DNA from: DASULK01 sp036381835
Lineage (GTDB): Bacteria; Actinomycetota; Actinomycetes; Mycobacteriales; Micromonosporaceae
Reading direction: 5' to 3'
Assembly: GCA_036381835.1 (NCBI GenBank)
Contig: DASVCA010000025.1
Span: forward strand, 8,751 to 72,750
Length of the DNA stretch: 64,000 nucleotides
The notes under the pieces are model-generated. The model made no database searches. It saw only the letters and a program-made list of their open reading frames with translations, and was not told the origin of the DNA. The translations under genes and the position numbers were made by a program. Below are positions 1 through 8,907 of this stretch, piece by piece. Within the stretch, counting starts at the first letter, position 1. Each line of letters opens with the position of its first letter.

Positions 1-1166
1 TCCGGGACGCGGTACGGCAGGTGCTGCTGCCGCTGTGGAACGTCTGGTACTTCTTCTCCCTCTACGCCAACGCGGAGGGCTATCAGGCGGTCCGGCGTAC
101 CGACAGCGATCACCTGCTCGACCGGTACGTGCTGGCCAAGACCGGTGAGCTGGTGACCGACGTGACCGCCCGGATGGACGGGTACGACATCGCGGGCGCT
201 TGCGCGAGCGTGCGGTCCTTCCTCGACGCCCTGACCAACTGGTACGTGCGTCGCTCCCGGGACCGGTTCTGGTCCGGCGACCGGGCCGCCTTCGACACCC
301 TCTACACGGTGCTGGAGACCCTGTGTCGCGTGATGGCACCGCTCGCGCCGCTGACCACCGAGGAGATCTGGCGCGGGCTGACCGGTGAGCGGTCGGTGCA
401 CCTGACCGATTGGCCGGCCGCCACGGAGTTCCCGGCCGACCGTGAGCTGGTCGGGGCGATGGACGCCATCCAGGAGGTGTGCTCGGCGGCGCTGTCGTTG
501 CGCAAGGCCAAGGGACTGCGGGTGCGTCTGCCGCTCACGTCGCTGACCGTGGCCACACCCGACGCCGCCGCGTTGCGTCCGCTGGCCGATCTCGTCGCGG
601 ACGAGGTCAACGTCAAGTCGGTGTCGTTCACCGATGAGGTGGAGCGCTACTCGCGGCAGGTGCTCACCGTGGTACCGCGCGCGCTCGGGCCGCGTGTCGG
701 GCCGGCCGTCCAGCAGGTGATCAAGGCGGTGAAGGCGGGCGACTGGTCCCTCGTCGACGGTGCGCCGGTCGCCGCCGGCGTCACGCTGCAGGAAGGCGAG
801 TACGAGCTGCGGATGGTCGCGGCCGACGAGGAGAACTCGGCTCCGCTGCCCCGCAACGAGGGTGTGGTGGTGCTGGACACCGCCGTCACCCCGGAACTCG
901 CGGCCGAGGGTCTGGCACGCGACGTGGTCCGCGTGGTGCAACAGGCCCGGCGGGAGGCCGGACTGAACATCGCGGACCGGATCGACGTGATGTTGGCCAC
1001 ATCGGACGAGGTGCGGGCCGCGGTCGAGGCGCACCGCGACTTCGTCGCGCGGGAGGTGCTCGCCCACTCGATCGCCTTCGCGCCCGAGGTCCGCGGGTTC
1101 GCCGGCGAGGTCGGGGAGAACGAGCCGGTTGCGGTGGCGGTTCGCCGGATCTCGGACGAACGTTAG
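1..1166 (+). CDS. ileS: isoleucyl-tRNA synthetase, C-terminal part (5' end outside window)
   Basis: The gene enters from the left edge; codons are in the frame starting at base 3. It charges tRNA-Ile with isoleucine in the cytoplasm. The visible 387 or so residues begin at the end of the catalytic core (NVWYFFSLYANAEGY), continue through the helical anticodon-binding domain, and end in the extra C-terminal domain (DUF5915-like, from about residue 180 of the visible part) that marks the eukaryote-like type-2 IleRS usual in actinobacteria. The HIGH and KMSKS motifs lie upstream of the window. It reads in the same direction as plsC, from which it is separated by a hairpin and a probable promoter. 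Family assignment is firm; the type-2 call is from the tail only. Confidence 0.95.
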   Translation, partial: RDAVRQVLLPLWNVWYFFSLYANAEGYQAVRRTDSDHLLDRYVLAKTGELVTDVTARMDGYDIAGACASVRSFLDALTNWYVRRSRDRFWSGDRAAFDTLYTVLETLCRVMAPLAPLTTEEIWRGLTGERSVHLTDWPAATEFPADRELVGAMDAIQEVCSAALSLRKAKGLRVRLPLTSLTVATPDAAALRPLADLVADEVNVKSVSFTDEVERYSRQVLTVVPRALGPRVGPAVQQVIKAVKAGDWSLVDGAPVAAGVTLQEGEYELRMVAADEENSAPLPRNEGVVVLDTAVTPELAAEGLARDVVRVVQQARREAGLNIADRIDVMLATSDEVRAAVEAHRDFVAREVLAHSIAFAPEVRGFAGEVGENEPVAVAVRRISDER

Positions 1167-1180
1167 GCAGGTCATCGCCG

Positions 1181-1195
1181 CCGGGGTTTCCCCGG
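1181..1195 (+). terminator. hairpin after ileS
   Basis: Perfect 6-bp stem CCGGGG/CCCCGG around a TTT loop, 14 bases after the ileS stop. No U-tract follows, as is common in high-GC actinobacteria. It probably ends or attenuates ileS transcription. Confidence 0.45.
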
Positions 1196-1281
1196 GGGGC
1201 GAGACCGGGCTGACCTACGATCGGGCGCGGCGGTGTCCTGCCGCCGCGCCCGGCGATCCGGCGCTGATCAGGGGAGGCCGT

Positions 1282-1962
1282 GTGCCGCTGCTCTACACCA
1301 TCGGGAAGCTCACCGTCGGGACCAGCCTGCGGGTGTTCTGGCGACCGGAGGTCGAGGGGCTGGAGTATGTTCCGGAGTCGGGTGGGGCCATCCTGGCCAG
1401 CAACCACCTCTCCGTCGCGGACGAGACGTTCCTCGGTGCGGTGGTGCCGAGGCACATCGCGTTCTGGGCGAAAGCCGAGTACTTCACCGGCACCGGTTTC
1501 CGTGGCTGGCTGACCAGGACCGTCCTCCAGGGCCTGGGGGCGATCCGGGTCGAGCGTGCCGGTGGACGCGCGGCGCTCGCGGCGTTCGACGCGGCCATTC
1601 CGGTGCTCAAGGCGGGTGACCTGGTCGCGATCTTCCCCGAGGGCACCCGATCTGCGGACGGGCGGCTCTACCGGGGGCGGACCGGGGTGGCCCGGCTGGC
1701 GATGGCCGCCGGCGTGCCGGTGATTCCGGTGGGCGTGACCGGCACCGACAAGGTCCAGCCGATCGGTGCCCGGATGCCTCGGCTCGGCGCAGGCAAGGTC
1801 ACCATCAGGTTCGGCAAGCCGATGGACTTCACGGACCGCCCCACCGACCGGACCTCGCTTCGGCAGATCACCGACGAGATCATGGCGGAGATCCAGCAGC
1901 TCACCGGCCAGGAGTACGTCCCCCGGTACGCGCCCCCGCGCGGCACCCCGAACACGCGCTGA
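1282..1962 (+). CDS. plsC: 1-acyl-sn-glycerol-3-phosphate acyltransferase family protein (PlsC)
   Basis: 226 residues. Transfers an acyl chain to lysophosphatidic acid in phospholipid synthesis, at the inner face of the membrane. The family motifs are visible: the HX4D catalytic motif in NHLSVADETF (about residues 39-48) and the substrate motif FPEGTRS (about residue 120). GTG at 1282 was chosen because AGGGGAGG lies 6 bases upstream; the open frame extends back to 1129 but overlaps ileS. A TACGAT box at 1216-1221 may give it its own promoter. Downstream comes a convergent hairpin. Exact acyl substrate cannot be read from sequence. Confidence 0.9.
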   Translation: MPLLYTIGKLTVGTSLRVFWRPEVEGLEYVPESGGAILASNHLSVADETFLGAVVPRHIAFWAKAEYFTGTGFRGWLTRTVLQGLGAIRVERAGGRAALAAFDAAIPVLKAGDLVAIFPEGTRSADGRLYRGRTGVARLAMAAGVPVIPVGVTGTDKVQPIGARMPRLGAGKVTIRFGKPMDFTDRPTDRTSLRQITDEIMAEIQQLTGQEYVPRYAPPRGTPNTR

Positions 1963-1973
1963 GCGCGCCGGTG

Positions 1974-1991
1974 GGAGGCAGACCTGCCTCC
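1974..1991. terminator. bidirectional hairpin between plsC and the convergent gene
   Basis: Perfect 8-bp inverted repeat GGAGGCAG/CTGCCTCC with a two-base centre, located between the plsC stop and the stop of the minus-strand gene ending at 2030. Its position between two convergent stops suggests a shared terminator. Confidence 0.5.
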
Positions 1992-2029
1992 GCCCTCGCC
2001 GACACCCGGTCGCGTCATCCCCGTCCGGC

Positions 2030-3127
2030 TCAGTCCCGGGTGAGGATCGCCGAGCGAAGCTTCTCCAGCAGCACGGCGCTGTCCTCGACCGACAGGCGGG
2101 TGAACAGCGCGGTCCCCAGGCTGCCGTGGTCGGCCCAGGCGCACGCCACCACGCCGGTGCCGTCGGCCCGGCCGGTGGCGCAGCTGACGTGTTCGCCGCG
2201 TCGGCCGGTGTCGAACACTCGGGCGGGCCCGAGCTCGTATTCGGGGGTCAGCCGGGTGATCTCGTGGTCGACGGCGGTGGCGGGGTCGAGTCGGAAGCCG
2301 GTCACGCCGAAGATCGTCACCTGTTTGCCCTGCGGCGTGACGTAGATGCCGGCGAAGGTGTCCTCGGCGATCAGATGGGCGGCCCTCATCTGCCGTTCCA
2401 GCCGTTTCGCCGCTTCCTTGCCGCCCGGGTCGTCGCGCAGTCGTAGATCGCCGATCTGCGCCGGCAGCGCGGCTGTCGCGGGGTATTGGTCGAAGATCGG
2501 CTTGCCGTAGTAGACCGGCAGCCCGCAGCAGCAGGCTACGGTGACCAGCGTCATCGTGAGCATGATCCACGGCCAGCGCCGGCGTCGACGTACCCGAATC
2601 GTGCCGGACGGCGGCTGCCCGCCGGGCGGTGGCCAGGCCGGCGCTACTGGGGGCGGCGCAACTGGGGGCGGCGCGGCTACGGCCGGCGTGGGCGAGGTGT
2701 GGTGCGGCGGCGGTACGGCCGGGGCGGCCGGCGGCGGCGCGGGCTGGATCGGCGGCGCCGGATAAGGAAGAGTCGGCGGCAGTACCGGGTCAGCAGTCGG
2801 CTGATCGGCCCACGGGTCCACCGGCGGCAACTCCTCCGGGGGCACCCGCTCAGCGGCGGGTAGCTTGCGGGTGGGGTCGAGCGGGGGTCGGGTCCCGCCG
2901 TCGGGCAGTCGCCGCTTGTTCTCCGCCGGTGGCGAGGCCAGGCCCGTCCACCGGGGCGTGGCCACCCGGGTGGGGGCGACGTCCCCCGTCGGCATCTTGC
3001 GGGTGGCGTCGCCGGTCGAGCCGTCGGGGTCCGGTCCGGGATCCGGCGCGTCATCGGCTGCTGCCGCCGATCGACGCAGGGGTCTCGTCGACTGGTCCAG
3101 CGGCGAAGGGTCGTCCGCCTGCGCCAC
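2030..3127 (-). CDS. proline-rich single-span membrane protein, function unknown
   Basis: 365 residues. The first 180 or so are low-complexity, rich in Pro, Ala, Asp and Arg, and contain short repeated DxTRK(M/L)P units (TRKMP, TRKLP). A basic RVRRRRRW stretch leads into one membrane span at about residues 187-207 with three consecutive cysteines. The C-terminal 150 residues form a compact, probably extracytoplasmic domain I do not recognise. GTG at 3127 is preceded by GGAAAGGAGGG. A TAGTCT box at 3153-3158 (minus strand) is a likely -10. It is divergent from the radical SAM gene. The topology (long cytoplasmic disordered tail, small external domain) is inference. Confidence 0.8.
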   Translation of the reverse strand: MAQADDPSPLDQSTRPLRRSAAAADDAPDPGPDPDGSTGDATRKMPTGDVAPTRVATPRWTGLASPPAENKRRLPDGGTRPPLDPTRKLPAAERVPPEELPPVDPWADQPTADPVLPPTLPYPAPPIQPAPPPAAPAVPPPHHTSPTPAVAAPPPVAPPPVAPAWPPPGGQPPSGTIRVRRRRRWPWIMLTMTLVTVACCCGLPVYYGKPIFDQYPATAALPAQIGDLRLRDDPGGKEAAKRLERQMRAAHLIAEDTFAGIYVTPQGKQVTIFGVTGFRLDPATAVDHEITRLTPEYELGPARVFDTGRRGEHVSCATGRADGTGVVACAWADHGSLGTALFTRLSVEDSAVLLEKLRSAILTRD

Positions 3128-3328
3128 GATGTCCCTCCTTTCCGGTCGGTACAGACTAGATAGCGCGGGCCACCCGCCGTCGGAGGGCGTCGTCACCGCT
3201 CGCCGGCGCCTTGCCGTCCCGATCGTGATGGGGCGCGACAGGCCGCAGGACGCATCCGTGACGCCGCGGTCTGACCGAGGCGCTACGGTTGGTCTCGACC
3301 GCGTCTGTGCGTGTCCCAGGGAGGTTGG

Positions 3329-5272
3329 ATGAGCGTCGCTACGGTCTTCCCACAGCTTGAGCCGCTGTTGCCGCAGGTCGGTAAGCCGATTCAGTACGTC
3401 GGCGGCGAACTCGGCGCGGTGATCAAGGAGTGGGACAGTACGACGGTGCGCTGGGTGCTGATGTACCCGGACGCGTACGAGGTCGGGCTGCCCAACCAGG
3501 GCGTGCAGATCCTCTACGAGGTGCTCAACGAGCAGCCGGACGTGCTGGCCGAGCGGACGTATGCGGTCTGGCCGGACCTGGAGAAGCTCATGCGTGAGCA
3601 CGGGGTCCCCCAGTTCACCGTCGACTCGCACCGCCCGGTCGGGGCGTTCGACCTGTTCGGGGTCTCCTTCGCCACCGAGCTGGGCTACACCAACCTGCTC
3701 ACCGCGCTGGATCTGGCGGGCATTCCGCTGGAATCGCGGGACCGCGACGAAAGCCACCCGGTGGTCATCGCCGGTGGTCACGCGGCCTTCAACCCGGAGC
3801 CGATCGCCGACTTCATCGACGCCGCGGTGCTCGGGGACGGTGAGGAAGCCGTACTGGAGATCACCGACATCGTCCGCGAGTGGAAAGCCGAGGGGCGGCC
3901 GGGCGGCCGGGACGAACTGCTGCTGCGCCTGGCCCGGACCGGGGGTGTCTACGTGCCCCGCTTCTACGACGTCGACTACCTGCCGGACGGGCGTATCCAA
4001 CGGGTCGTGCCCAATCGGCCCGACGTCCCGTTCCGGGTGCACAAGCGCACCACCATGGACCTGGACCAGTGGCCCTATCCGAAGCGTCCCCTGGTCCCGC
4101 TCGCCGAGACGGTCCACGAGCGGTACGCGGTCGAGATCTTCCGGGGGTGCACCCGCGGCTGCCGGTTCTGCCAGGCCGGCATGATCACCCGACCGGTGCG
4201 AGAGCGGTCGATCACCACGGTCGGGGAGATGGTGCAGCAGGGCATCGACTACTCCGGCTTCTCCGAGGTCGGCCTGCTGTCGCTGTCCTCGGCCGACCAC
4301 TCCGAGATCAAGGACATCTGTTCCGGACTCGCCGACCGGTACGACGGCAGCAACGTCTCGTTGTCGCTGCCGTCCACCCGGGTGGACGCGTTCAACGTCG
4401 AACTCGCCCAGGAACTGTCGCGTAACGGGCGGCGCACCGGTCTGACGTTCGCGCCGGAAGGCGGCTCGGAGCGGATCCGCCGGGTGATCAACAAGATGGT
4501 GTCGGAGGATGACCTGATCCGCACCGTCGTCACCGCGTACAGCAACGGCTGGCGGCAGGTGAAGCTCTACTTCATGTGCGGTCTGCCGACCGAGACCGAC
4601 GAGGATGTGCTGCAGATCGCCCGCCTCGCACACGAGGTGATCCGGGTCGGTCGGGAGGTCACCGGCTCGAAGGACATTCGCTGCACGGTGTCGATCGGGG
4701 GGTTCGTGCCCAAGCCGCACACCCCGTTCCAGTGGGCGGCGATGGAGCGCCCGGAGGTGATCGACCGGCGGTTGAAGCTGCTCAAGGAGGCGATCAACGC
4801 CGACCGCTCGCTGGGCCGGGCGATCGGCTACCGGTACCACGACGGCGAGCCGTCGCTGATCGAGGGGCTGCTCTCCCGCGGCGACCGGCGTGTCGGCGCG
4901 GTCATCCGACGGGTCTGGGAGAAGGGCGGCCGGTTCGACGGCTGGCGCGAGTACTTCTCGTACGAGCGCTGGCTGGAGGCGGCGGCCGAGGTACTCCCGA
5001 CCTTCGGGGTCGACCTCGACTGGTACACCACCCGAGAGCGGGAGGAGCACGAGGTCCTGCCGTGGGATCACCTCGACTCCGGCCTGGACAAGGACTGGCT
5101 CTGGCAGGACTGGCAGGACGCGCTCACCGAGTACGAGCAGGAAGACTGCCGGTGGACGCCCTGTTTCGATTGCGGGGTCTGCCCCGCGATGGGCACCGAG
5201 ATCCAGATCGGTCCCACCGGCAAGAAGCTGCTCCCGCTCACCCCGGTTAGCCGGACCCCGGCCGCTACCTGA
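3329..5272 (+). CDS. TIGR03960-type radical SAM protein with B12-binding-like domain
   Basis: 647 residues. An N-terminal cobalamin-binding-like domain (about residues 35-190) is followed by a radical SAM core with the iron-sulfur motif CTRGCRFC (C-x3-C-x2-C, about residue 275). A C-terminal Cys-rich tail (CFDCGVCP, near residue 630) may hold another metal. The B12 domain shows no clear DxHxxG motif, as I recall for this family. Start ATG 3329 follows CAGGGAGG; an upstream in-frame GTG at 3311 is poorer. The next gene encodes the usual DUF2344 partner, in the same frame after two stops. The reaction catalysed is unknown to me; the neighbours (RNase E, L21, L27, Obg) suggest RNA or ribosome-related work, which is inference. 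Confidence 0.88.
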   Translation: MSVATVFPQLEPLLPQVGKPIQYVGGELGAVIKEWDSTTVRWVLMYPDAYEVGLPNQGVQILYEVLNEQPDVLAERTYAVWPDLEKLMREHGVPQFTVDSHRPVGAFDLFGVSFATELGYTNLLTALDLAGIPLESRDRDESHPVVIAGGHAAFNPEPIADFIDAAVLGDGEEAVLEITDIVREWKAEGRPGGRDELLLRLARTGGVYVPRFYDVDYLPDGRIQRVVPNRPDVPFRVHKRTTMDLDQWPYPKRPLVPLAETVHERYAVEIFRGCTRGCRFCQAGMITRPVRERSITTVGEMVQQGIDYSGFSEVGLLSLSSADHSEIKDICSGLADRYDGSNVSLSLPSTRVDAFNVELAQELSRNGRRTGLTFAPEGGSERIRRVINKMVSEDDLIRTVVTAYSNGWRQVKLYFMCGLPTETDEDVLQIARLAHEVIRVGREVTGSKDIRCTVSIGGFVPKPHTPFQWAAMERPEVIDRRLKLLKEAINADRSLGRAIGYRYHDGEPSLIEGLLSRGDRRVGAVIRRVWEKGGRFDGWREYFSYERWLEAAAEVLPTFGVDLDWYTTREREEHEVLPWDHLDSGLDKDWLWQDWQDALTEYEQEDCRWTPCFDCGVCPAMGTEIQIGPTGKKLLPLTPVSRTPAAT

Positions 5273-5341
5273 CCGTTCCGTCGCCGGTCGGGCCGTTGAC
5301 CCGCCCGGACCGCGACCCCAACGTCATCGAGGAGCACGACC

Positions 5342-6115
5342 ATCAGTAGGAAGAATCAACCGGAAGGCGGACAGGCACCGGTCGTACAGCGCATTCGGAT
5401 CCGTTACGCCAAGCGTGGCCGTCTTCGGTTCACGTCGCACCGTGACTTCGCCCGGGCCTTCGAGCGGGCGCTGCGCCGGGCCGCGGTTCCCGTCGCCTAC
5501 TCCCAGGGTTTCACCCCGCACCCGAAGATCTCGTACGCGACCGCAGCGCCGACCGGGGTGGCGAGTGAGGCGGAGTACCTGGAGATCGGCCTGCGCGAGC
5601 GGATGGAGCCGGAGACGGTACGCGCGGCGTTGGACGCCGCGCTCTCCCCGGGCCTCGACGTGGTCGAGGCCGTGGAGGCCGGTCCGGGCAGCCTGGCGGA
5701 CCGGATCAACGCCTCACGCTGGCGGGTCGAGTTGTCCGGAGTCGACCCGGATGCGCTGGAGAAGGCGGTTTCGGCCTTCCAATCCGCCGGTGAGGTGTTC
5801 GTCGAACGGCTGACCAAGCAGGGGCGTCGTACCGTTGACGTCCGGGGGCCGGTGGAGCACATCACAGCGCGCCCGTGCGAGCCACCTTCCGGGGCCATGG
5901 GCGCGCAGTGTGCGATACTTGACCTAGTCGTACGGCAGGTGACTCCGACCGTACGACCCGATGATGTCCTTTCGGGCCTTCGCGTGGTGGCCGACCTGGT
6001 GCCGCCGGTGCCGCCGCGTGCGACGCGGCTGGCGCAGGGCACGCTGACCGCGCAGGGGGAGCTTGTGGATCCGTTGGACGCGGACCGCGGTGGGACAGTC
6101 ATCGGTGACCGCTAG
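5342..6115 (+). CDS. TIGR03936-type (DUF2344) protein, partner of the radical SAM gene; apparent ATC start
   Basis: 257 residues if translation begins at ATC 5342. The N-terminal block conserved in this family (RIRIRYAKRGRLRFTSHRDF, then ERALRRAAVPVAYSQGFTPH) lies at about residues 17-60, upstream of the first conventional start (GTG 5558), so that start would remove a conserved third of the protein. In this frame no ATG, GTG, TTG or CTG exists between the TGA at 5297 and that block. GAGGAG at 5329-5334 stands 7 bases before ATC 5342, an ideal ribosome-binding position. The protein usually accompanies, or is fused to, TIGR03960 radical SAM proteins; its role is not established. The start codon is my inference and could instead reflect a base error. 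Confidence 0.85.
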   Translation: MSRKNQPEGGQAPVVQRIRIRYAKRGRLRFTSHRDFARAFERALRRAAVPVAYSQGFTPHPKISYATAAPTGVASEAEYLEIGLRERMEPETVRAALDAALSPGLDVVEAVEAGPGSLADRINASRWRVELSGVDPDALEKAVSAFQSAGEVFVERLTKQGRRTVDVRGPVEHITARPCEPPSGAMGAQCAILDLVVRQVTPTVRPDDVLSGLRVVADLVPPVPPRATRLAQGTLTAQGELVDPLDADRGGTVIGDR

Positions 6116-6249
6116 CCGCGTTCCGGCCGGCGGTCAGTAGCCAGACTTCGGCGCAGGCGCATCTCGCGCACGCCGGAACATCTTTTCGGCAGTCCTGAGT
6201 GGCAGCGCTCACCCGCGCCCGGGGCAGCCAGAACTGGAGAGTACTTTTC

Positions 6250-8832
6250 ATGCTCCATATCGAGCCCGAGGGTGGGAACGGGACGGGTGCCGCACCTGTG
6301 ACCGGTTCTTCCGACCGCACCGTCCCACCATCCGCCGACGCATCAGCCGTGGCTGTTCCGGCGGTTACTGCCGAAGCCGCGACCACCGAGGTCTCATCTG
6401 GGGCCGGGCCGACGTCGTCGAGCGACCCGGCACCGAAAACCCGACGTCAGCGTAGGAAGGTCACGCCGGGACCGGATTCCGACACGGTGGAGCCCGCCGG
6501 TGACGGGGCGGCGGCGAAGCCGGGCCGCAGCCGACGGAGGAAGACGGTGGAGCGGGCCGAGACGGTGCCGGAGGCCGCGACCGAATCGCCGGCGCCGGCC
6601 GCGGTTGTCATCACCCACGCGGCCGAGCCCGCAAGCACCGAATCATCCGCGGACGAGACCCGTCAGCCGCGCCGCCGTGCCGTGCTCACCCCGCCCACAG
6701 TGCTGTTCATGGCGCCCGAACCGGATGTGATCGTACGGCGCCGGCCTGCCGCCGAAGCCGCTCCCACCGCCGAGGTCGGCGAGGAGCCGGCCGAGCCGTC
6801 CCGGCGCCGGCGGCGGGCCCGGCAGATCGCCGAACCGGCCGAGGAGGAGGAGGTTCTCAGCACCGGCGATGAGGAAGCCGAGCCGGTAGCGGCCGATGAG
6901 GCCGACGCCACGGACGAGTCGGTGTCCCGCCGCCGCCGGCGGCGGGGACGTCGCGGTCGAGGTCGCGGCAAGGGCGTGAGCGAGGAGATCGGGGAGGACG
7001 TCAACGAACCCGCCGCCGCAGCGCTGGACGTGGACGACGCTGCGGTCGAGGAGGTCGAGGAGACCGGCGAGGCGGAGGAGCCGACGGAGGCCGACGGGGG
7101 CGACGAGGAGGCCACGGTCACCCGGCGTCGTCGGCGCCGCCGTCGTCGCGGCGTGCCCGACGTCGAGGTCGAGGTCGCCGAGGACGGCGTGGAGACGGTT
7201 GTCAAGGTCCGTGAACCGCGTCGTGCGGTCGACGAAGTGCAGGGCGTTTCCGGTTCGACCCGGCTGGAGGCGAAACGACAGCGGCGCCGGGACGGCCGCG
7301 AACAGCGACGCACCCGTCCGCCCATTCTCAGCGAGGCGGAGTTCCTGGCCCGGCGAGAGGCTGTCGACCGGGTCATGGTGATCCGGCAACGCGACGACCT
7401 CACCCAGATCGCCGTGCTCGAAGACGGGGTGCTGGTGGAGCACTACGTCAGCCGGGCCGACTCCAGCACCATGGCCGGCAACGTGTACCTGGGCAAGGTG
7501 CAGAACGTGCTGCCCAGCATGGAGGCGGCGTTCGTGGACATCGGCCGCGGACGCAACGCGGTGCTGTACGCCGGTGAGGTGAATTGGGAAGCCACCGGCT
7601 TGGAAGGGCGTGCCCGATCGATCGAGCAGGCGCTGAAGTCCGGTGACTCGGTGCTGGTCCAGGTCACCAAGGATCCGATCGGCCACAAGGGCGCCCGGCT
7701 CACCAGTCACATCGCCCTGTCCGGTCGGCACCTGGTCTACGTGCCCAACGGGAACGCCTCCGGCATCAGTCGGAAGCTGCCGGACAACGAGCGCAGGCGG
7801 CTGCGCGACATCCTCAAGAAGCTGGTGCCGGACGGTGCCGGTGTGATCGTACGGACCGCGGCAGAAGGCGCCACCGAGGATGAGCTGGCCCGCGACATCA
7901 AACGGCTGCAGGCGCAGTGGGAGGACATTCAGGCGAAAGCCACCCAAGGTGGCGCACCGGCCCTGCTGTACCAGGAACCGGATCTGGTCATCCGGGTGGT
8001 CCGCGACCTGTTCAACGAAGACTTCCGCGAGCTCGTCGTGCAAGGCGGCGAAGCGTACGACCTGGTGGAGTCGTACCTGACGCATGTTTCGCCCGACCTG
8101 GTGTCGCGGTTGCGTCGGCACGTCGGTGTCGCGGACGTCTTCGCGGAGAAGCGCATCGACGAGCAGCTCCTCAAGGCGTTGGACCGCAAGGTCTACCTGC
8201 CCTCGGGCGGTCATCTGGTGATCGACCGGACCGAGGCGATGACCGTGATCGACGTGAACACGGGCAAGTACACCGGCACCGGGGGCAACCTCGAGGAGAC
8301 GGTCACCCGGAACAACCTGGAGGCCGCAGAGGAGATCGTCCGCCAGCTACGGTTGCGGGACATCGGCGGCATCATCGTCATCGACTTCATCGACATGGTG
8401 TTGGAGTCGAACCGCGAGTTGGTGCTGCGCCGGCTGACCGAGTGTCTCGGCCGAGACCGCACCAAGCATCAGGTCACCGAGATCACCTCGCTGGGGCTGG
8501 TGCAGATGACGCGTAAGCGAATCGGCGCGGGTCTGTTGGAGGCGTTCAGCGAGACCTGCGATTGCTGCAAGGGTCGGGGCGTGATCGTGCACACCGAGCC
8601 GTTGCCGCACCGATCCGGCACGGCCGACAAGGTCAAGGCGGTCGCCTCGGCGACGTCACGCGGGGAAAGCCGCAAGAGCCGGCAACGGGGAGAGTCGGCG
8701 CGAACCGGGAGTGAGGTCGCCGGCGACGATCGCGTGTCCGCCGCCGACTCGGCGCAGCAGGCGGAACCGTCGGTGGCCGGGGTCGGCGCGGTGTCCGGAT
8801 CGGTCGGGGCGGACGACCCGGAACCTGCGTAG
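6250..8832 (+). CDS. rne: ribonuclease E/G family endoribonuclease
   Basis: 860 residues. Endonuclease of rRNA maturation and mRNA decay, cytoplasmic. Residues 1-355 are predicted disordered, alternating acidic stretches with Arg blocks (such as SRRRRRRGRRGRG). The catalytic half follows: an S1-type RNA-binding domain from about residue 395, a 5'-sensor and RNase H-like region, the DNase I-like site (VIDVNTGKYTG, then IVIDFIDM around 710-720), and the zinc-link cysteines CDCCKGRG near 769. A short disordered tail ends the protein. ATG 6250 was chosen because GGAGAG precedes it; the frame is open further upstream. The 134-base leader holds no element I can name. A strong hairpin follows the stop. 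Confidence 0.95.
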   Translation: MLHIEPEGGNGTGAAPVTGSSDRTVPPSADASAVAVPAVTAEAATTEVSSGAGPTSSSDPAPKTRRQRRKVTPGPDSDTVEPAGDGAAAKPGRSRRRKTVERAETVPEAATESPAPAAVVITHAAEPASTESSADETRQPRRRAVLTPPTVLFMAPEPDVIVRRRPAAEAAPTAEVGEEPAEPSRRRRRARQIAEPAEEEEVLSTGDEEAEPVAADEADATDESVSRRRRRRGRRGRGRGKGVSEEIGEDVNEPAAAALDVDDAAVEEVEETGEAEEPTEADGGDEEATVTRRRRRRRRRGVPDVEVEVAEDGVETVVKVREPRRAVDEVQGVSGSTRLEAKRQRRRDGREQRRTRPPILSEAEFLARREAVDRVMVIRQRDDLTQIAVLEDGVLVEHYVSRADSSTMAGNVYLGKVQNVLPSMEAAFVDIGRGRNAVLYAGEVNWEATGLEGRARSIEQALKSGDSVLVQVTKDPIGHKGARLTSHIALSGRHLVYVPNGNASGISRKLPDNERRRLRDILKKLVPDGAGVIVRTAAEGATEDELARDIKRLQAQWEDIQAKATQGGAPALLYQEPDLVIRVVRDLFNEDFRELVVQGGEAYDLVESYLTHVSPDLVSRLRRHVGVADVFAEKRIDEQLLKALDRKVYLPSGGHLVIDRTEAMTVIDVNTGKYTGTGGNLEETVTRNNLEAAEEIVRQLRLRDIGGIIVIDFIDMVLESNRELVLRRLTECLGRDRTKHQVTEITSLGLVQMTRKRIGAGLLEAFSETCDCCKGRGVIVHTEPLPHRSGTADKVKAVASATSRGESRKSRQRGESARTGSEVAGDDRVSAADSAQQAEPSVAGVGAVSGSVGADDPEPA

Positions 8833-8850
8833 CGGGACGGCGCATTGCCC

Positions 8851-8875
8851 GCCGGCGGCGCGTTGCGCCGCCGGC
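8851..8875 (+). terminator. rne terminator hairpin
   Basis: Perfect 11-bp stem (GCCGGCGGCGC/GCGCCGCCGGC) with a GTT loop, 18 bases after the rne stop. No T-run follows. Confidence 0.7.
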
Positions 8876-8881
8876 TAAGGT
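8876..8881 (+). promoter_or_regulatory. probable -10 box of the lipoprotein gene
   Basis: TAAGGT fits the TANNNT actinobacterial -10 and lies directly after the rne terminator, 26 bases before the ATG at 8908. No convincing -35 is visible. Confidence 0.4.
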
Positions 8882-8907
8882 CGCAGCGGACGTGATTGGA
8901 GGACTGC

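Noticed and set aside
3128..5071. Upstream 648 codons of a 1013-codon minus-strand open frame that runs opposite the radical SAM gene
   Set aside because: It is the antisense of a clearly conserved gene; only its last 365 codons, from GTG 3127 with a strong ribosome site, form a plausible protein.
6900..7160. CGCCGCCGG-type runs in rne as a possible DNA repeat or mobile insertion
   Set aside because: They are irregular Arg codons of a disordered protein region, without a fixed repeat unit or boundaries.
6643..8214. A 523-codon minus-strand frame opposite rne
   Set aside because: Antisense shadow of a conserved catalytic domain; no ribosome site or family motif.
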